A DNA stretch of 64,000 bases from Rhizophagus irregularis (Eukaryota > Glomeromycota > Glomeromycetes > Glomerales > Glomeraceae), in contig NC_089440.1 in NCBI RefSeq assembly GCF_026210795.1, positions 3,410,001 through 3,474,000 on the forward strand. Direction: 5' to 3'. A program made the translations under genes and the position numbers. The notes under the pieces are model-generated. The model had not been told where the DNA came from, did not search any database, and was given only the letters and a program-made list of their open reading frames with translations. Shown one piece after another: positions 26,893 to 40,116 of the stretch. The number at the start of each line of letters is the position of its first letter. The stretch's first letter is position 1.

Positions 26893-29683
26893 TCACATAT
26901 CAGGCCACGAAACATTTCTATGAAATAATAAAGAATAATAATTCCATGAAGCATTATCAACCCATTCTCTAGCTTCTAACCAAAACCAAACTTTTAACCA
27001 CCAAGCATTACCACCTGGAATATCTTTTATACCTTCCAAAACACCTTTACCAGCACCTTTAGAACCTAATTTACGTAATATAGGTAAAGCACTTTTTAAT
27101 AAATCCATAGTTGGATCTAATTGTCTACCTATACCTTCTAATAATAATATAGAAATTATAACATTAACGAAATCACCTTCTAATTTAACATGATGTTGTC
27201 TAACCATATGTAATACGTTAACCAAAATATCCGAAATTTTAATTTTACCTAATTGTAATGTTAAAGATTTAATTGTTAAAATTAAATGTTGCATTTTTAA
27301 TGCATAAATTTCTCCATCTATAACTAAATTAGGAGTTTTACATCTATTAATCATTAATTTACCAGCTTCATAACCATTAAATTCTGCTATAGCACGAAAT
27401 AAATCTAAAAAATTTCTTCGATTTTCATCATTTAAACTTGTAACTAAACCTGTATCTAAAAATATTAATTGTGGTAAATATCCTTCTTCACATAAATTTT
27501 TTAATTCATCTAACCAAAGTGTTTTATCATTTCTTTTTGATAAAAGTCTTTCTATTGCAATATCTGATTCTCGATCATAATATCTTCTAATTTTCGCTTT
27601 TTGTTCATCTGATGATGTATAATTTCTCCAAAATTGTTTTAATACATTATAAGTATTTTGTTTTGTAAATTTAACCATTATGTTCCCAGGATGTAAATCA
27701 GCGTGTACAAAATTATCAAGAATAAGCATATGCTATAAAAAAAAAAGAATATTATTAATAAAAATAAATAATTGTTGTTATTGTTCAGTTATTGTTCAGT
27801 TATTGTTCAATTATTGTTCAGTTATTGTTCAGTTATTGTTCAGTTATTGCTCAGTCGATTAGGAATATACTGATTACGACATCCAATATTGTAAATAGTA
27901 TTAGTTCTATTGGTCACCGCAATATTCCTAATGACCGAACTATAACAGTTATTGGAGATATCGGTCGAAGAACGATATCTCTATTCCACCATCCAATAAC
28001 TAGAAATGATAATAATTGTTTTCAACTTACCAGAAAAGCATCAAGTCCTATAGGTAATAAAATAAACAAATAAAAAATATTTAATAAATAAAATAACATA
28101 TTACAAAACCAACAAATAAACACAAAACCAACAAATAAACATATATTGACATATTACAAAACAAATAATAAATATTTACCCATATTTGCAATCATATGAT
28201 CAAATATTCCAGCTCCATTATCAAGAAATAATTTAATATTTATCCCTCTTTCATATTCTTCAATTAACATATTCTTTGTAGTATATAATATTAAAGGTTT
28301 AGGAAAATTTATACTACTTCGATTATTGAAATTTTTTTGAAATTCTAATAAATTTGTTGCTTCAATTCTTAAATCTAATTGTTTTTGCATCATATTTCCA
28401 AACATTTTAACTTCTTCTGGAAATGAAAGCCATTGCATTGTAGGAATTACATTAATTATCTTTGCAAATACCATCAAAATCTTTAAATCTCTACGTATAT
28501 TATTTTCAGAAGAAGGATGTAAAATTTTTATGGCTACCATAGGAGGACGAGATTCATCAGATTCATCAGAATCATCATTAAAAAAAGAATTTGGAAGAAC
28601 TTCAGATCGGATAACAGCTTTATAAACCTAATTAAAGAATTTATTTAATTAATCGTTGAAAATTCATAATTAAATCTAAAAAAAAAATAAAATTTTTTTT
28701 CCTTGCCTGTGCAATAGCACCTATTCCAATCGGATCCATATCAAAATTAATAAAAATTTCTTCAAAAGGTCTATTAAATGCTTTCTCAATAACCCTTTTT
28801 GTTTCATGAAATGGATGTGGATCAACGGCAGAATGAAGTTTTGATAAACGAATACACATCTCTTGAGGAAATATATCAGTTCTTGAAGCAGCCCATTGTC
28901 CCAACTAATTTAATATTTTTTAATTAAAAAAAATTGAATAATCATGATATTAATATATCATGATATTAATATCAATTCTTACGGGCCATCACAAACCTTG
29001 ATAAATGTTGGCCCGGCCATTTCCATGCTTCTCATCAACTTATTGTACCACCAGAGAGTTCCTGTTCTTTCATCATTACATTCAGGAACTCTTTTACCAA
29101 AAAATATTAATGGTGAACCAATGATCAAAGGTAAAAATATACATAATAAATAAGTAAATCGACATGATATTAATATAGGTTCGATAATATAATCAGATAT
29201 AAAATTATAAATATAATTTAAACATTTTTTTATTAAATTAGGGGAAGATTCTGTATGATTTATAATTTGTACTTCATTTAATTCTTTCGCTTCTTTAGAA
29301 GTATCAATCTCAGATTTATCCAAAAAAATTGGTAAAAAACTAAAATGAAAAGGTACTATTGAAAGGATACGATATGAATTTTCTATCCTAAATATTCTAA
29401 GCCAATTTTTTATTATAATTGAATCTTTTTGATAGAAAAATTTATTCGTTTTATATCGAAATGAATCATTTGTATTTCGATTAAAATTATTAAAATGATT
29501 AAAATTATTATTAAATTTATAATTTTTTTTAGGTGACGTAAAATAAAATCTTGTATATTTCAAATAATATTTTTTAGAAAGGTAAAGGTTTGAATTATGA
29601 ATATGTCCCGAAGGAAATGATACCTTTATAAAATACTGGATACATTTTGAATTTTTAAATAATTTTGAATTCATGAAATTCAT
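26893..29683 (-). CDS. ABC1/UbiB-family atypical kinase, ADCK2-like
   Basis: Five exons: 29683-28997, 28904-28707, 28627-28180, 28047-28031 (a 17-nt microexon), 27732-26893; 729 residues in frame. The ~200-residue N-terminus is Asn/Phe/Tyr-rich and basic, with hydrophobic segments around residues 105-115 and 170-200, in line with mitochondrial import and membrane association. The family's KxGQ motif is KLGQ (229-232), formed across the exon 1/2 junction, followed by WAASRTDIFP. The Ala-rich loop is GIGAIAQVYKA (289-299), the VAIK lysine is ~K329, the catalytic-loop-like motif is FVHADLHPGN (458-467) and the metal-binding motif is FLDTG (~D543), separated by a ~75-residue insertion as in ADCK2. 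Such proteins support coenzyme Q homeostasis in mitochondria; the substrate is unknown. Intron 2 uses a GC donor. ADCK2 rather than COQ8 is argued by the VHADLHPGN context and insertion. Confidence 0.9.
27733..28030 (-). repeat. Intron 4 of the ADCK2-like gene: seven 11-bp tandem repeats plus nested inverted repeats
   Basis: 27778-27854 is TTATTGTTCAG repeated seven times with only two substitutions. Beside it lie two hairpins: an 11-bp pair 27858-27868 / 27922-27932 and a 9-bp pair 27947-27955 / 27993-28001 with an inner GAGATATCG/CGATATCTC pairing. The intron is 298 nt, long for this gene set. It could be a small foldback insertion. Confidence 0.75.
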
Positions 29684-29959
29684 GACAAAGTTTTATACAA
29701 TGTGTATGGTATATACATACGCCAATCTATTTATTTAAATATGATTTTCAAGGGTGATACAAAAATATCGTAATAAATAATCATGATTTACCCGCAAAAT
29801 ATGGAAAAGAATAATAATAAAGAATAAACAAAAATACGAAAAAAATACATACGCGTTAAAATCCTGAAATTCTGGATTCTGAATACGTATTTATGATATC
29901 TATATACCTTTGTGTAACATGATGTTTTTTATATATATGTTCTCTATGTTCTCAAATTT
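29684..29959. other. Upstream region of the ADCK2-like gene
   Basis: AT-rich, no gene, contains the promoter of the minus-strand gene that starts at 29683. Confidence 0.4.
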
Positions 29960-30965
29960 GAAATTCGGTTAACCAGTCGACAATTGACAATCGTGATTAT
30001 TAGGTTTTCTCAAAGAAGTGAAGGTCTAAAAAATATATATATAATGTGATGTAAGTAATAATCAATTGAATTTGGTGTTCTAATTTGAAATTCGGACAAT
30101 CGACAATCGTGATTATAAGATTTTCTCAAAAAAGTAAAGGTCTAAAAAAAATAGATGCAATCGGATTTGGTGGTCTAATTCTAGGAAAATCGAAATTTGA
30201 AATTCGGACAATCGACAACCGTGATTATAAGGTTTCCTCAAAAAAGCAAAGGTCTAGACAAAATAGATGCAATTGGATTTGGTGTTCTCAATTCTAGGAA
30301 AATCGATTTGAAATTCGATTATTCGACAATCGTGATTATAAGGTTTCCTCAAAAAAGCAAAGGTCTAAAAAGAATATATATAATGTGATGGTGTTCTCAA
30401 TTCTAGGAAAATCGATTCGAAATTCGGTTATTCGACAATCGTGATTATAAGGTTTCCTCAAAAAGCAAAGGTCTAAAAAAAATATATAATGAGATGCAAT
30501 TGGATTTGGTGTTCTAATTCTAGGAAAATTGAAAATTGAAATTCGGTTATCGACAATCGTGATTATAAGGTTTCCTCAAAAAGCAAAGGTCTAAAAAAAA
30601 TATATAATGAGATGCAATTGGATTTGGTGGTCTGATTCTAGGAAAATCGAAATTTGAAATTCGGTTGTCGACAATCGTGATTATAAGGTTTCCTCAAAAA
30701 GCAAAGGTCTAAAAAAAATATATAATGTGATGCAATTGGATTTGGTGGTCTAATTCTAGGAAAATCGAAATTTGAAATTCGGTTATCGACAATCGTGATT
30801 ATAAGGTTTCCTCAAAAAAGCAAAGGTCTAAAAAGAATATATATAATGTGATGGTGGTCTAATTCTAGGAAAATCGAAATTTGAAATTCGGTTATCGATT
30901 ATAAGGTTTCCTCAAGAAAGCAAAGGTCTAAAAAAATATATATAATGTGAATCAATTGGATTTGG
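29960..30965. repeat. Minisatellite: about nine copies of a ~107-128-bp unit
   Basis: Each unit starts GAAATTCGG and contains TCGACAATCGTGATTATAAGG, TTTCCTCAAAAAAGCAAAGG, TCTAAAAA...ATATATAATG, ATGCAATTGGATTTGGTGGT and CTAATTCTAGGAAAATCGA in this order. Unit starts: 29960, 30087, 30199, 30311, 30418, 30536, 30655, 30773, 30881. The outer copies (first and last) are the most diverged; inner ones are near-identical, which suggests recent unequal exchange. Open frames at 30085-30388 are repeat artefacts. Confidence 0.9.
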
Positions 30966-31019
30966 TTTTTTTTGTAAGATTCTACTTCTATAATTGATTT
31001 TTAGTAAAATTCGTATACA

Positions 31020-31155
31020 TGTAAGTACGTACATAAGAAGTAAGTACGTAAGAAATAAGTACGTAAGAAGTACATAAGAAGTAAGTATATGAGAAGTAAG
31101 TACGTAAGAAGTACATAAAAAGTAAAGTACGTAGGAAGTAAGTAGGTAGGAAATT
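31020..31155. repeat. Short tandem array of AAGTACGTAAGAAGTA-type units
   Basis: Alternating GTAAGTACGTA, CATAAGAAGTA and GTAAGAAGTA blocks over ~130 bp. Confidence 0.75.
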
Positions 31156-31687
31156 TTAACAAATATCAATAGAATGATACCTCGAAAAAAGAACAAAGGA
31201 AACAAAGTAGAGTTAAAGAAAATGGGTAGAGTTAAAGAAGAAAATGGCTTTTGCTTATTTGATGACATAATTTTGCATAAATAAAAAAAAATAATAATAA
31301 ATAATGGAGGAACGGACTTACTTGAACCCACATTTAATAATACCTCCTAAATCGTACACTAACGCCATACTTAATTACCCCAAACTTGGATTTTCTACAC
31401 AATAATAACAAATCAAGTATAATTTCCCCAATTCATTAGTAAATCCCGATCCATACATACAAAGTACATTAATGTACATTAGTATGGTATAATTTAACAA
31501 ATTGTCCTAACCATAAAGAAAATTTTTTGATAAAGTAATATTACGTCATAAAAGATGCCGATACCCCAGATCAAAATCATCACGTAACATGTACATGTAT
31601 CGATTGTATCGTTTTCACAAATGAATCAAAACATATGCCTATAATTTTTTCAATCGAAATTTCAATTTCACAAAAAATGATGAAAAT

Positions 31688-31945
31688 ATTACTAACCTTA
31701 TTGACATTACTTATTGACATTATTGACATTACTTATTGACATTAATTGACCTAAATTCTACCTATTATCCAATATTTTACTCTATTATCCAATATTTTAC
31801 TCTATTATCCAATATTTTACTCTATTATCCAATAATTTACCTATTATCCAATAACTTATTATCCAATATTCTACTATTCTACCTATATTCTACCTATTAT
31901 CCAATATTTTACCTATATTCTACCTATTATCTACCTATTATCTAA
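31688..31945. repeat. Two adjacent tandem arrays (TTATTGACAT units, then 20-22-bp CTATTATCCAATATTTTA units)
   Basis: 31688-31750 holds about five TTATTGACAT-type units. 31757-31945 holds about eight CTATTATCCAATATTTTAC-like units, the last ones shortened and shuffled. Both are non-coding. Confidence 0.85.
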
Positions 31946-32965
31946 TTAACCATAAACTAATCCGATCAAGAATATTAGAATATTCCAAATATCAAAGATC
32001 CGATTGTCCTAAATTATAAATACCAATAATTAATCACACCAATAAACTTAAAGTTACCGCGCTTTCTTTTACAAGTGACCTCAAGTGACCAAGAAATAAT
32101 TACCTTTTTAAGTTTAAGCTGTCAGGGAAAAAAAAAAAATCAAACCTTCAAATTCTACAGAGTAACACCAATAAGTAGGCTCGTGCTCATGCTCTGATGT
32201 TTGTTAAAATTTTGTTTCACAAAAAAAAAATAATAAAAATAGATGAATGGCGTTTTTTATATTGCATAAAATATTAAAATAATGTAAATCTTCAAATGAT
32301 AAATATGATTATACTTATCTTACATATCACATCCCAAGATAAAGAAGAATTAAAATTTCCTGGTAATTGGTAATTAACATAAACTAATAGTAATTGATTG
32401 ATGCGCTGATTTTCATGTTGGATTTGGTAAAAGTAATATAACTGAATAAAGAACAATAGATAAAAGGAACAATTAAATCAATTATTATAAAAAAACGAGT
32501 TTTTTTTTCTTTTTTTAAAAATATAAAAAAAAAAACTTAAAGGGGGATAAACTTCATAATCGGCAAAAGTTACCCCACACTTTTTTTTTTCGTCTCTCCC
32601 CCGCGTTATGATGTTCTGCAACTCTCATACACAAATAAAATATACCTGTTGATAACAATATTTATTACAAATATTACAATCCATAAAAAAAAAAAAAAAA
32701 AAACTTTATATTTATATAATGTATAAATATTATATTATATTAATGTCTTACCTTATCCCAACCCCCCCCCCTTCATTGATCAGCAGCATATAAATATTTC
32801 TAATTAAAAATTACTAACATAAATTAAAAAAAATCTCACACCTAAAACTTTAAAAAAAAAATCATATATAAAAATAATTACCCACTTACCATGATTGTAA
32901 ATCTCGCATGTTAAACAATCGTAATTTTTTGACTTTTTTAAATAAGATTATATGTAAATTAATCA

Positions 32966-33265
32966 TCATAAAAACCTTACTTTTAATAAACAAATCAGTT
33001 TAAAGTGTTGAAAAATTCCACTCACCAATTTAATTATTCCACGTGCATCATCATTTGAACAAATAAATAGGTTATTCGTAACCTTATGACATAATTTAAT
33101 AGACGTAATGTTTAAATATTTTGCATAAATATTTTTGTTCAGCCCAAAAAATTGAATCTGATGGATTTGTGAATTTGAGACAAGGCTTTTAAGAAGAATA
33201 CGATGATTGATAATTGTTTTCAAATGATAATATATATACGGTAATATGATGAATTCAACCAACAT
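32966..33265 (-). CDS. Possible short hypothetical protein (99 residues)
   Basis: From an ATG at 33265 the minus strand is open for 99 codons with mixed composition (HRILLKSLVSNSQIHQIQ, SNDDARGIIKLVSGIFQH), unlike the poly-Phe/Lys frames nearby. I recognise no domain, no signal peptide, and no splice partners. The frame is open further upstream into a GA/AAAC microsatellite, which warns that it may be chance. Confidence 0.2.
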   Translation of the reverse strand: MLVEFIILPYIYYHLKTIINHRILLKSLVSNSQIHQIQFFGLNKNIYAKYLNITSIKLCHKVTNNLFICSNDDARGIIKLVSGIFQHFKLICLLKVRFL

Positions 33266-33366
33266 GATTTTCTTTTTTTGGAAATAATTAATAAATGATG
33301 ATTGCAGGGGGCGAAAACGAATGATGAACGAAATTAAACGAAATGGATTGATTGGAGTGGGAAAGA

Positions 33367-33432
33367 AGAGAGAGAGAGAGAGAGAGAGAAGAAAAACAAA
33401 CAAACAAACAAACAAATAAATAAATAAATAAA
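33367..33432. repeat. Compound microsatellite (GA)n-(AAAC)n-(AAAT)n
   Basis: GA repeats from 33367 to ~33390, then AAAC units, then AAAT units to 33432. Confidence 0.9.
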
Positions 33433-35272
33433 GCGATTTAATAAACTAATTGGATAATCTATAAAAGACACAATGTTTTTTGTTAACAATGTTTTATTAA
33501 TAATGCATTTTCTTTTTTTAAAAAAAATAAAAATAAAAATAAGTAAATGAAAAAAAACATAATAATTTTTACAAACCAATAATAAATAAACAATATCTAT
33601 TGTATAATTAGTTGAATATTGTTCTAAATAATTTAGTTAACTTTACGCGCAAAAGGCCATCCTGGTTGAGAAAGCGCAAAGCAAATAAGCAAATATAAAT
33701 ATATAGTTTTTTTTTTTATAAAAATTTTTAATTATTATTGATTAACCTGGTCATTTGACCATTAATTAATACCTTAAAACATAAACCAATGAAATGAATA
33801 ATTTTTAATGATGAAATAACGAAGAAAAATAAAAAAATAATGAAATTAACGAAAAAAAAAAAGTAGAAAATAAAGAAAGAGAAGGGAATTTACGATTTAC
33901 AAAAAAATTTTTTTTTTTTTTTTTTTTTGTAATTTAATCACATTAAAAAAAAAAAGGATTACGAAATCTTTTTTAGAGATTGTTTACCTAACGTTATCAT
34001 TTTAGATGCTACCAAATTTGATCAGCTTTTAGTAAAAATAAAATGGCCAACCATATTTGGACATGTGACCTCAATGACCCCACTTGACCCCATACATTTT
34101 TTTTAAACAATTTTTCTAGAAGTCTATTTACGGTTCTATTTAAAGTTATGTTTAAGCAACGCTTTAAGCAAGACCCTGCATATGAAAACTTACATTTTTA
34201 TTCTCTTATCAAGTACGATAACGAGTATTTCTCTAAAGCACACACATTTTTTTCCCCACATCTGAAAAGAAAAATTTTTTTTCATTGTGAAACTGATCTT
34301 CGAAAAAGCTAACCACTTCAAGAGAGGAAACCTCATAGGAGAATACATGCAATGTTAATGGAGGATCTTTTCGTCTGCCGTGATACATAATGCAACCTGA
34401 TAAAAAAAAAAAATAATAATTTCCATATATATTTTATTTATCGTATCACATTTTATTTTATTTTTTTTAAACAATTGATCGTAAAAGAATAATATATAAC
34501 GTAAATTAAATATTTTTTTTTTTTTTTGTGCTCCTTAGCCGTCAGAAACATGTCAAAAAAATAAGATAATAAGGAAAAAAAAAACGAAAATTTTTTTTTT
34601 CTCCGGGTTTAAATAAAATTTAACTTAGCCTTATAATTCATTTAAAAACATGAGTACAAGTAAATAAGAGTAATGAAAGAAAAAAAAAAAAAACAAATAA
34701 TGATTGTAATTATTTATTGTTGTAAATATTTATCTCGTTACACCACGGTTATAAAGTACAATGTAATATGGCGTTTTTTTTTATTCCGTGCATATTTTAT
34801 GTAGAAAAACAACTTAATTGTTTATGATGTGGTGATGTGGGGGATACGCAAAAAAAAAACGCCCTTGATAAACAGTTGAAAAAATTTTTTTAAAAAGAAA
34901 TATATTTTTAAATTTATTGTAAGTTATTTTATGTAACAGAAATGTAATAATAATAGATTAATAGATTGTAAAAATTAAGGTTCATTGAAGATCTTTTTAA
35001 AATGTCTTTTGACCGAGGAAAAAAAAAAAAATATATTTTTTTATCTTTTATTTAAATGGATACCCAATATCAGATTATATGTGGGGAAACCATCTGATGC
35101 CTTTGCAGCTGAAAGATGGAATTATATCCAAAAATAAGAAAACTTTTTCCTGGAGATTAAAAGCAAAGGGGAACAGATGGGCAGCATATGTTTGAAGTTG
35201 GATATGGGACCTATGACCATTAAAAGAAAGATTGGTAATAAAATAAAGAAAGATTTTCTTAATTGTTTTCGA

Positions 35273-35329
35273 TTTTTTTTCTCCTCATTCAATTCAATTT
35301 CCCAAATAATTGAATGAGGAGAAAAAAAA
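35273..35329. other. Perfect 22-bp inverted repeat (hairpin) ending in poly(T)/poly(A)
   Basis: The arm 35273-35294 (T8 followed by CTCCTCATTCAATT) is exactly the reverse complement of 35308-35329, with a 13-nt loop. Non-coding surroundings. Confidence 0.8.
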
Positions 35330-38300
35330 ATAATAATAATAATAATTACGCCCTCCGCATATTCTTTTTTGTGTGGGGTTTAATTAAAGAAAGGTAATAG
35401 ACGCGGTGTAATTATAAACAAAGTCCCAGGCGTAAGTTCCTTTTTTTTTTCTCTCAAAATTATTACAATAATGTCAATTTGGCGTGTGAATTCATGTAAA
35501 GAAAATTTAAAAAAAAAATTTTTTTTTTTTTCTTGGGATGATTACATAATAAAATTACATTATTGACTTGCATTCTCTGATATATAGATTGACTAAGATA
35601 ATATCCTAAATTGTAGATTATGAAATTGATTATAAAAAAAAATAATTTATCTAATTAAAGAAAAAACCAAATTTTTTTTTTCTTTCTTTTTTTTTCTCAA
35701 ATTAACAAGATTTTGAAAATAAAAAAAGACCGTGGAAAAATAACAAATTTTTAATTGAATAACTTTAAAAAAAAAAATAATAATAATAACTAATAATTTA
35801 AAAACATTCATCTCCACAAAAGTCAAATCAAGATTTTTAATTATTTTATTAAAGTTTTAATTGAAAAAAGAAAGATATTATCCAAGTATGGTTGTTTATA
35901 ACTGTGGGGTAAAACTGTAATTATTAAAATAAACAAAAAATATATATATACTATTTTTTTTATACATTTTTTTATTAATAATCTATTTTTTTGTTTACGG
36001 TATTAGGTAAAATGTTTATATAAATGTTTACTTTTCTTAACTTTTTTTACAAAGAAAAAAAAAAGGAACAATTTAACGCCGAAAATAATAAAAATAATAG
36101 AAAAATTAAATTGCGCGTTCGCTAAACATGGTTGAGTTTTATGATTATGAATTATATATACTGTATATGTATATGCATGTATGTATGTGTATATATAATT
36201 AAAAGTATGTGCGAATAAAAAAAATTTTATTTTATTTTTTTTTTTCTTACAATTTTCCAATTTGTTTAATTTTATTTTCGCGTTTTATCTTCTTTTTCTT
36301 TTTTTTTAGTGATCAACAAATGATTAATGATTGGATGAACTGGATGAACCAGGTCAGACCTCTGTCTAACAATGCGCAGAAAAATTTTTTGTCGATTAAA
36401 TTTGATTTATCTCTCTTTTTTTCTGATAATCTTTTTTTTTTTTGTAACCCTTGTAACCCTAAAAGAAATTAAACGATCTTTGATATATTATAATTGATAT
36501 GTTTAAACGTTTTAATTATGTTAAACGTTTGAAACAATGGTTTTTTCATAAGAGTCGAATTAAAATTTTTGTAATTTTTGTGATAATTTAGATAATTTAA
36601 AAAATCAAAACATCACAACTACGATAACTACAGACATCGCGTTCTTATTTTGGTAAATAATGTATGTTAAGGTTTTAAAAAATTCGCAAGAACATAAATT
36701 CCCTAAATGTTTAATATGATCGAGATATCACGTTAATCTATCACTTTTATATATAAGTGAAGAGTAAATCTTTCCATATAGCTTTGATCCTTAAAATATC
36801 TCTAGTACTTTTTCTCCACGACTCCGCGTGCACAAAGTCGATCTTTTAAGTTTCTGCATCAAGTTCACCTGCATATTAAATAGAATTTAAAGTTTAAAAA
36901 ATATAAAATATTGAACTTGCCTAAAATAAATATTAAATAATAATTTAACATCTAATACATCTATAATACATATACATAAAAAAAAAAAATCTTAAATTTA
37001 AATTTAGTGTCATTTTAGTTTAATTTACATGTGAGATGTGTTTCCATTAGAAAGAAAAAAATGTATTAGAATATCTTACTTAAAATATATTTATTTATTA
37101 AAAAAATCACAAGGAAAAATTCTCATAATTTTTAATGAAGTTAATAAAAGGAAATGTGTCGGTTTATATTTTATGATCATTTTAGGTAATTTAGTAAGAA
37201 AAAGTATTGTCATCTTGCATATATATATACATATATACTGATATGTTATATATCCCAAATTTTTTTTTTTTTTGTTACATTTCGGTACATCGATACAGGA
37301 CCCGGGAATATAATACATTTTTGTGATCACTGTGATCACAGATTTTTTGGAACCTTGCAATTTTTCTTTTATCATTATTCCCTATAAATTGACTTTATTC
37401 AGTAAAGTTCATTTAATCATTTATGTGATTTTCCATTGTTTCTTCTTGTTTTTTTTTTTTTCACTTGTTTTACTTTTTTTTCCTATTTATTTTTTTTTTC
37501 TACTTGTTTTACTTTTTTACATTTTTTTTTTTTTTTTTTTTTTTTTACTCACCCCTTTATCAACAACATACATGTACAGTACATACAATATCTACATATA
37601 ATTTTTTTTTTTTTTAGGTTTTATTATTTTATTATAACTTGATATTCAAATAATATTCAATAATTCTATAATAGTGTTTATTATGTAGATAATAATAATG
37701 GGTGCGTTTTGAGGGGAAAAAAAAAAAATTTTTTTTTTTTTATCATATTATCATTTATCTCTTATTATATATATTATATTTTTTTTTTATATATACCCTA
37801 TGAAAAATATGCACGGACGCTTATACGAGAAATGATTGTAGATCCTAATAAAGATTTTCGTGGAGAAAAAAAAATAAAATAAAATAAAATAACCAAATAA
37901 AAATTAGTTAAAAATTAGCCTAATAATTATTTATAATGTAAGTAAAAAAAAAGAAATTAATTAATTAACTAATTAATATTAATAAAGTTTAAATGTAGAA
38001 ATCAAATGTATGTGGCGTGATGTTACGTGTGTAAGTCGTGAGGGAAATTTTGGAGATTTTTTTTTATTATTAAGTTAAATTTTCGCGCGTTTTGTGCATC
38101 ATAGAACATAAGGCATTAATTAATTATGGGTGATGAATGGTAACAGATTTTAATTTAAAGTAAATAAGGAAATATTTTTATGCAAGTACAGATAATTATT
38201 TTTAATCTTAATTTTTTTAAAAAAAAAAATATTTTTTTTTTATTTTATTTTATTTTATTTTTTATTATTTCTCGCGCAGAAAAAAAAAAAACCAACACTC

Positions 38301-40116
38301 ATGACACTTTATGACACTCATGACACTCAATGACCAATATCATTTTAATGTAGATCATCAATAATCATCAATCATCATCAACAATCTAATCACGCGTTCG
38401 TTAAAAAGATTACGCCATCGTCCTTTGGAATTTAATTTAACGGGTAATTTGTTTATGCTTGTTTCAGATACGCGCATTTATTTAATGTTTTACAAAAAAT
38501 AATGCTCTTTCATTCTTTCCAAATTCTTATAATATATTAAATACCCCTAAAAAAAGTGATAAAAAATTAATCGTAATTTACCATAAAAGGAAACATCGAA
38601 TGGTCCGTGTTTACGAAAACAAGTTCAAATACTGGATAGAAACACGATTAATTAATTTAGTACCACAACATTATTAATATTTATCGTGACACGAATTTTC
38701 ATGAATTTTGCCTGTAAAGTATCTAATAGAAAGGAGACAATGGATTTCCTTTAAAAAAATAAAAAAATTATTTTTTTTTTTAATAAACATTAAACAATGA
38801 TTTCCAAAATGTTTTTTTTTAAAAAAAAAAAGCGCGGAAGAAAAAAGATTTGATAGATTTGATAGATTTGATATTTTTATCTTATTTTATTTTTATGGCG
38901 TATTAACTTAAATAAGTAGACGACGCGCTACGGCGTATTTAAAAAAAAAAACCGAATATTTGAAGCTTATTAAAATAATATTGACATCATAACATATGAT
39001 TTTTAGGTTAGGTTTCTTGTAAGTTTCAAGTATGTGATCATTAAGTAAATAATAATATAACATAATGATTATTCTCGCGAATGAAATAATTTGATAATGA
39101 ATGAATTATGCAAGTCGGCTTTTTTTATTAAAAATTTGCATACCTTATGACATTCCTTATATGTTTTACTAAAAATCTAAACATGTCATTGTTTTCGTTA
39201 ATCTGTTTGGAATACAACATGAAGCCACATACCAAAAAATTTTACCAGAAAAATAGACGAAAAAAAAATATAGAGACAATGAGAAAAAAAAAAAAATAAT
39301 AAATTTTTTTTCTCTCTTAAAATTATTTTATGCAGTATTAATAATCTTTTTTCTCTTTGTTTCCATTTGTATTTATTTATTTTTTTATTGACATATTCGG
39401 AGTAAACGCCGTAAAAAAAAAGAAGAAAAGATAGGGAAATTTTTTTTTAACAAAAAATATTTTTTTTTTTCCTGTTACAGAAAAAAAAAAAAAAAAAATT
39501 TTTTTTTCTATTACTTTGATAGGATATTTTTGATAAAAGATTATGCAACAAAGAAAAAATCATTCATTGATTACTCGAAAAGTTAGTTTGACGCAAGACA
39601 AAAAAAACCAGAATTTAAACAAGTTTTATTTATACATTAATATATTCGGATTTTCGGATATTTCTGTAATCTTTTGACTCGGTTCTAATCAGGTGGTCTC
39701 ATGTTGTGCATTCTTTTCTTTTTTAAAATCCTTTTTTTTAAATGATTCTAACCAAATGGGGACAAATATTTACATATAAATAATATAAATAACATAAATA
39801 TTATATTATTTTCACTGCGGATTTATATAAGAATTTTTAGGGTTTTATTTACGCGGTTCAACAAAAAAAAAAAGCATAAACTTAAAAGATTCTATACTTT
39901 AGATGGTAAATAAAGTAATTTCCTTAAAATATAATAATTGTTTTTTTTTTTTTTGACACAATTTTGACATGTCTCCGTAAACATCTCTCATAAATAAGCC
40001 TTCAAACCTAAATAAGGACAGAATGCATTTAAATTAAAATGTAAGATTCGGTAAAGTCGGTAAAAGGTCAAGATTTAGATGTAATTGTTTTTATGTTTAC
40101 CTGTTAGGTTGTTACT

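Noticed and set aside
26680-26960. Several overlapping open frames on both strands reading as Gly/Asn/Trp/Glu or Pro/Phe/His repeats
   Set aside because: They arise from the polypyrimidine/polypurine minisatellite; no unit codes for a plausible protein and both strands are equally open.
29960-30965. CRISPR-like array
   Set aside because: Units are contiguous with no unique spacers, and the DNA is eukaryotic; it is a minisatellite.
37323-37642. Hydrophobic membrane-protein frames (poly-Phe)
   Set aside because: Produced by T-runs; no charged loops, no splice context and no start context.
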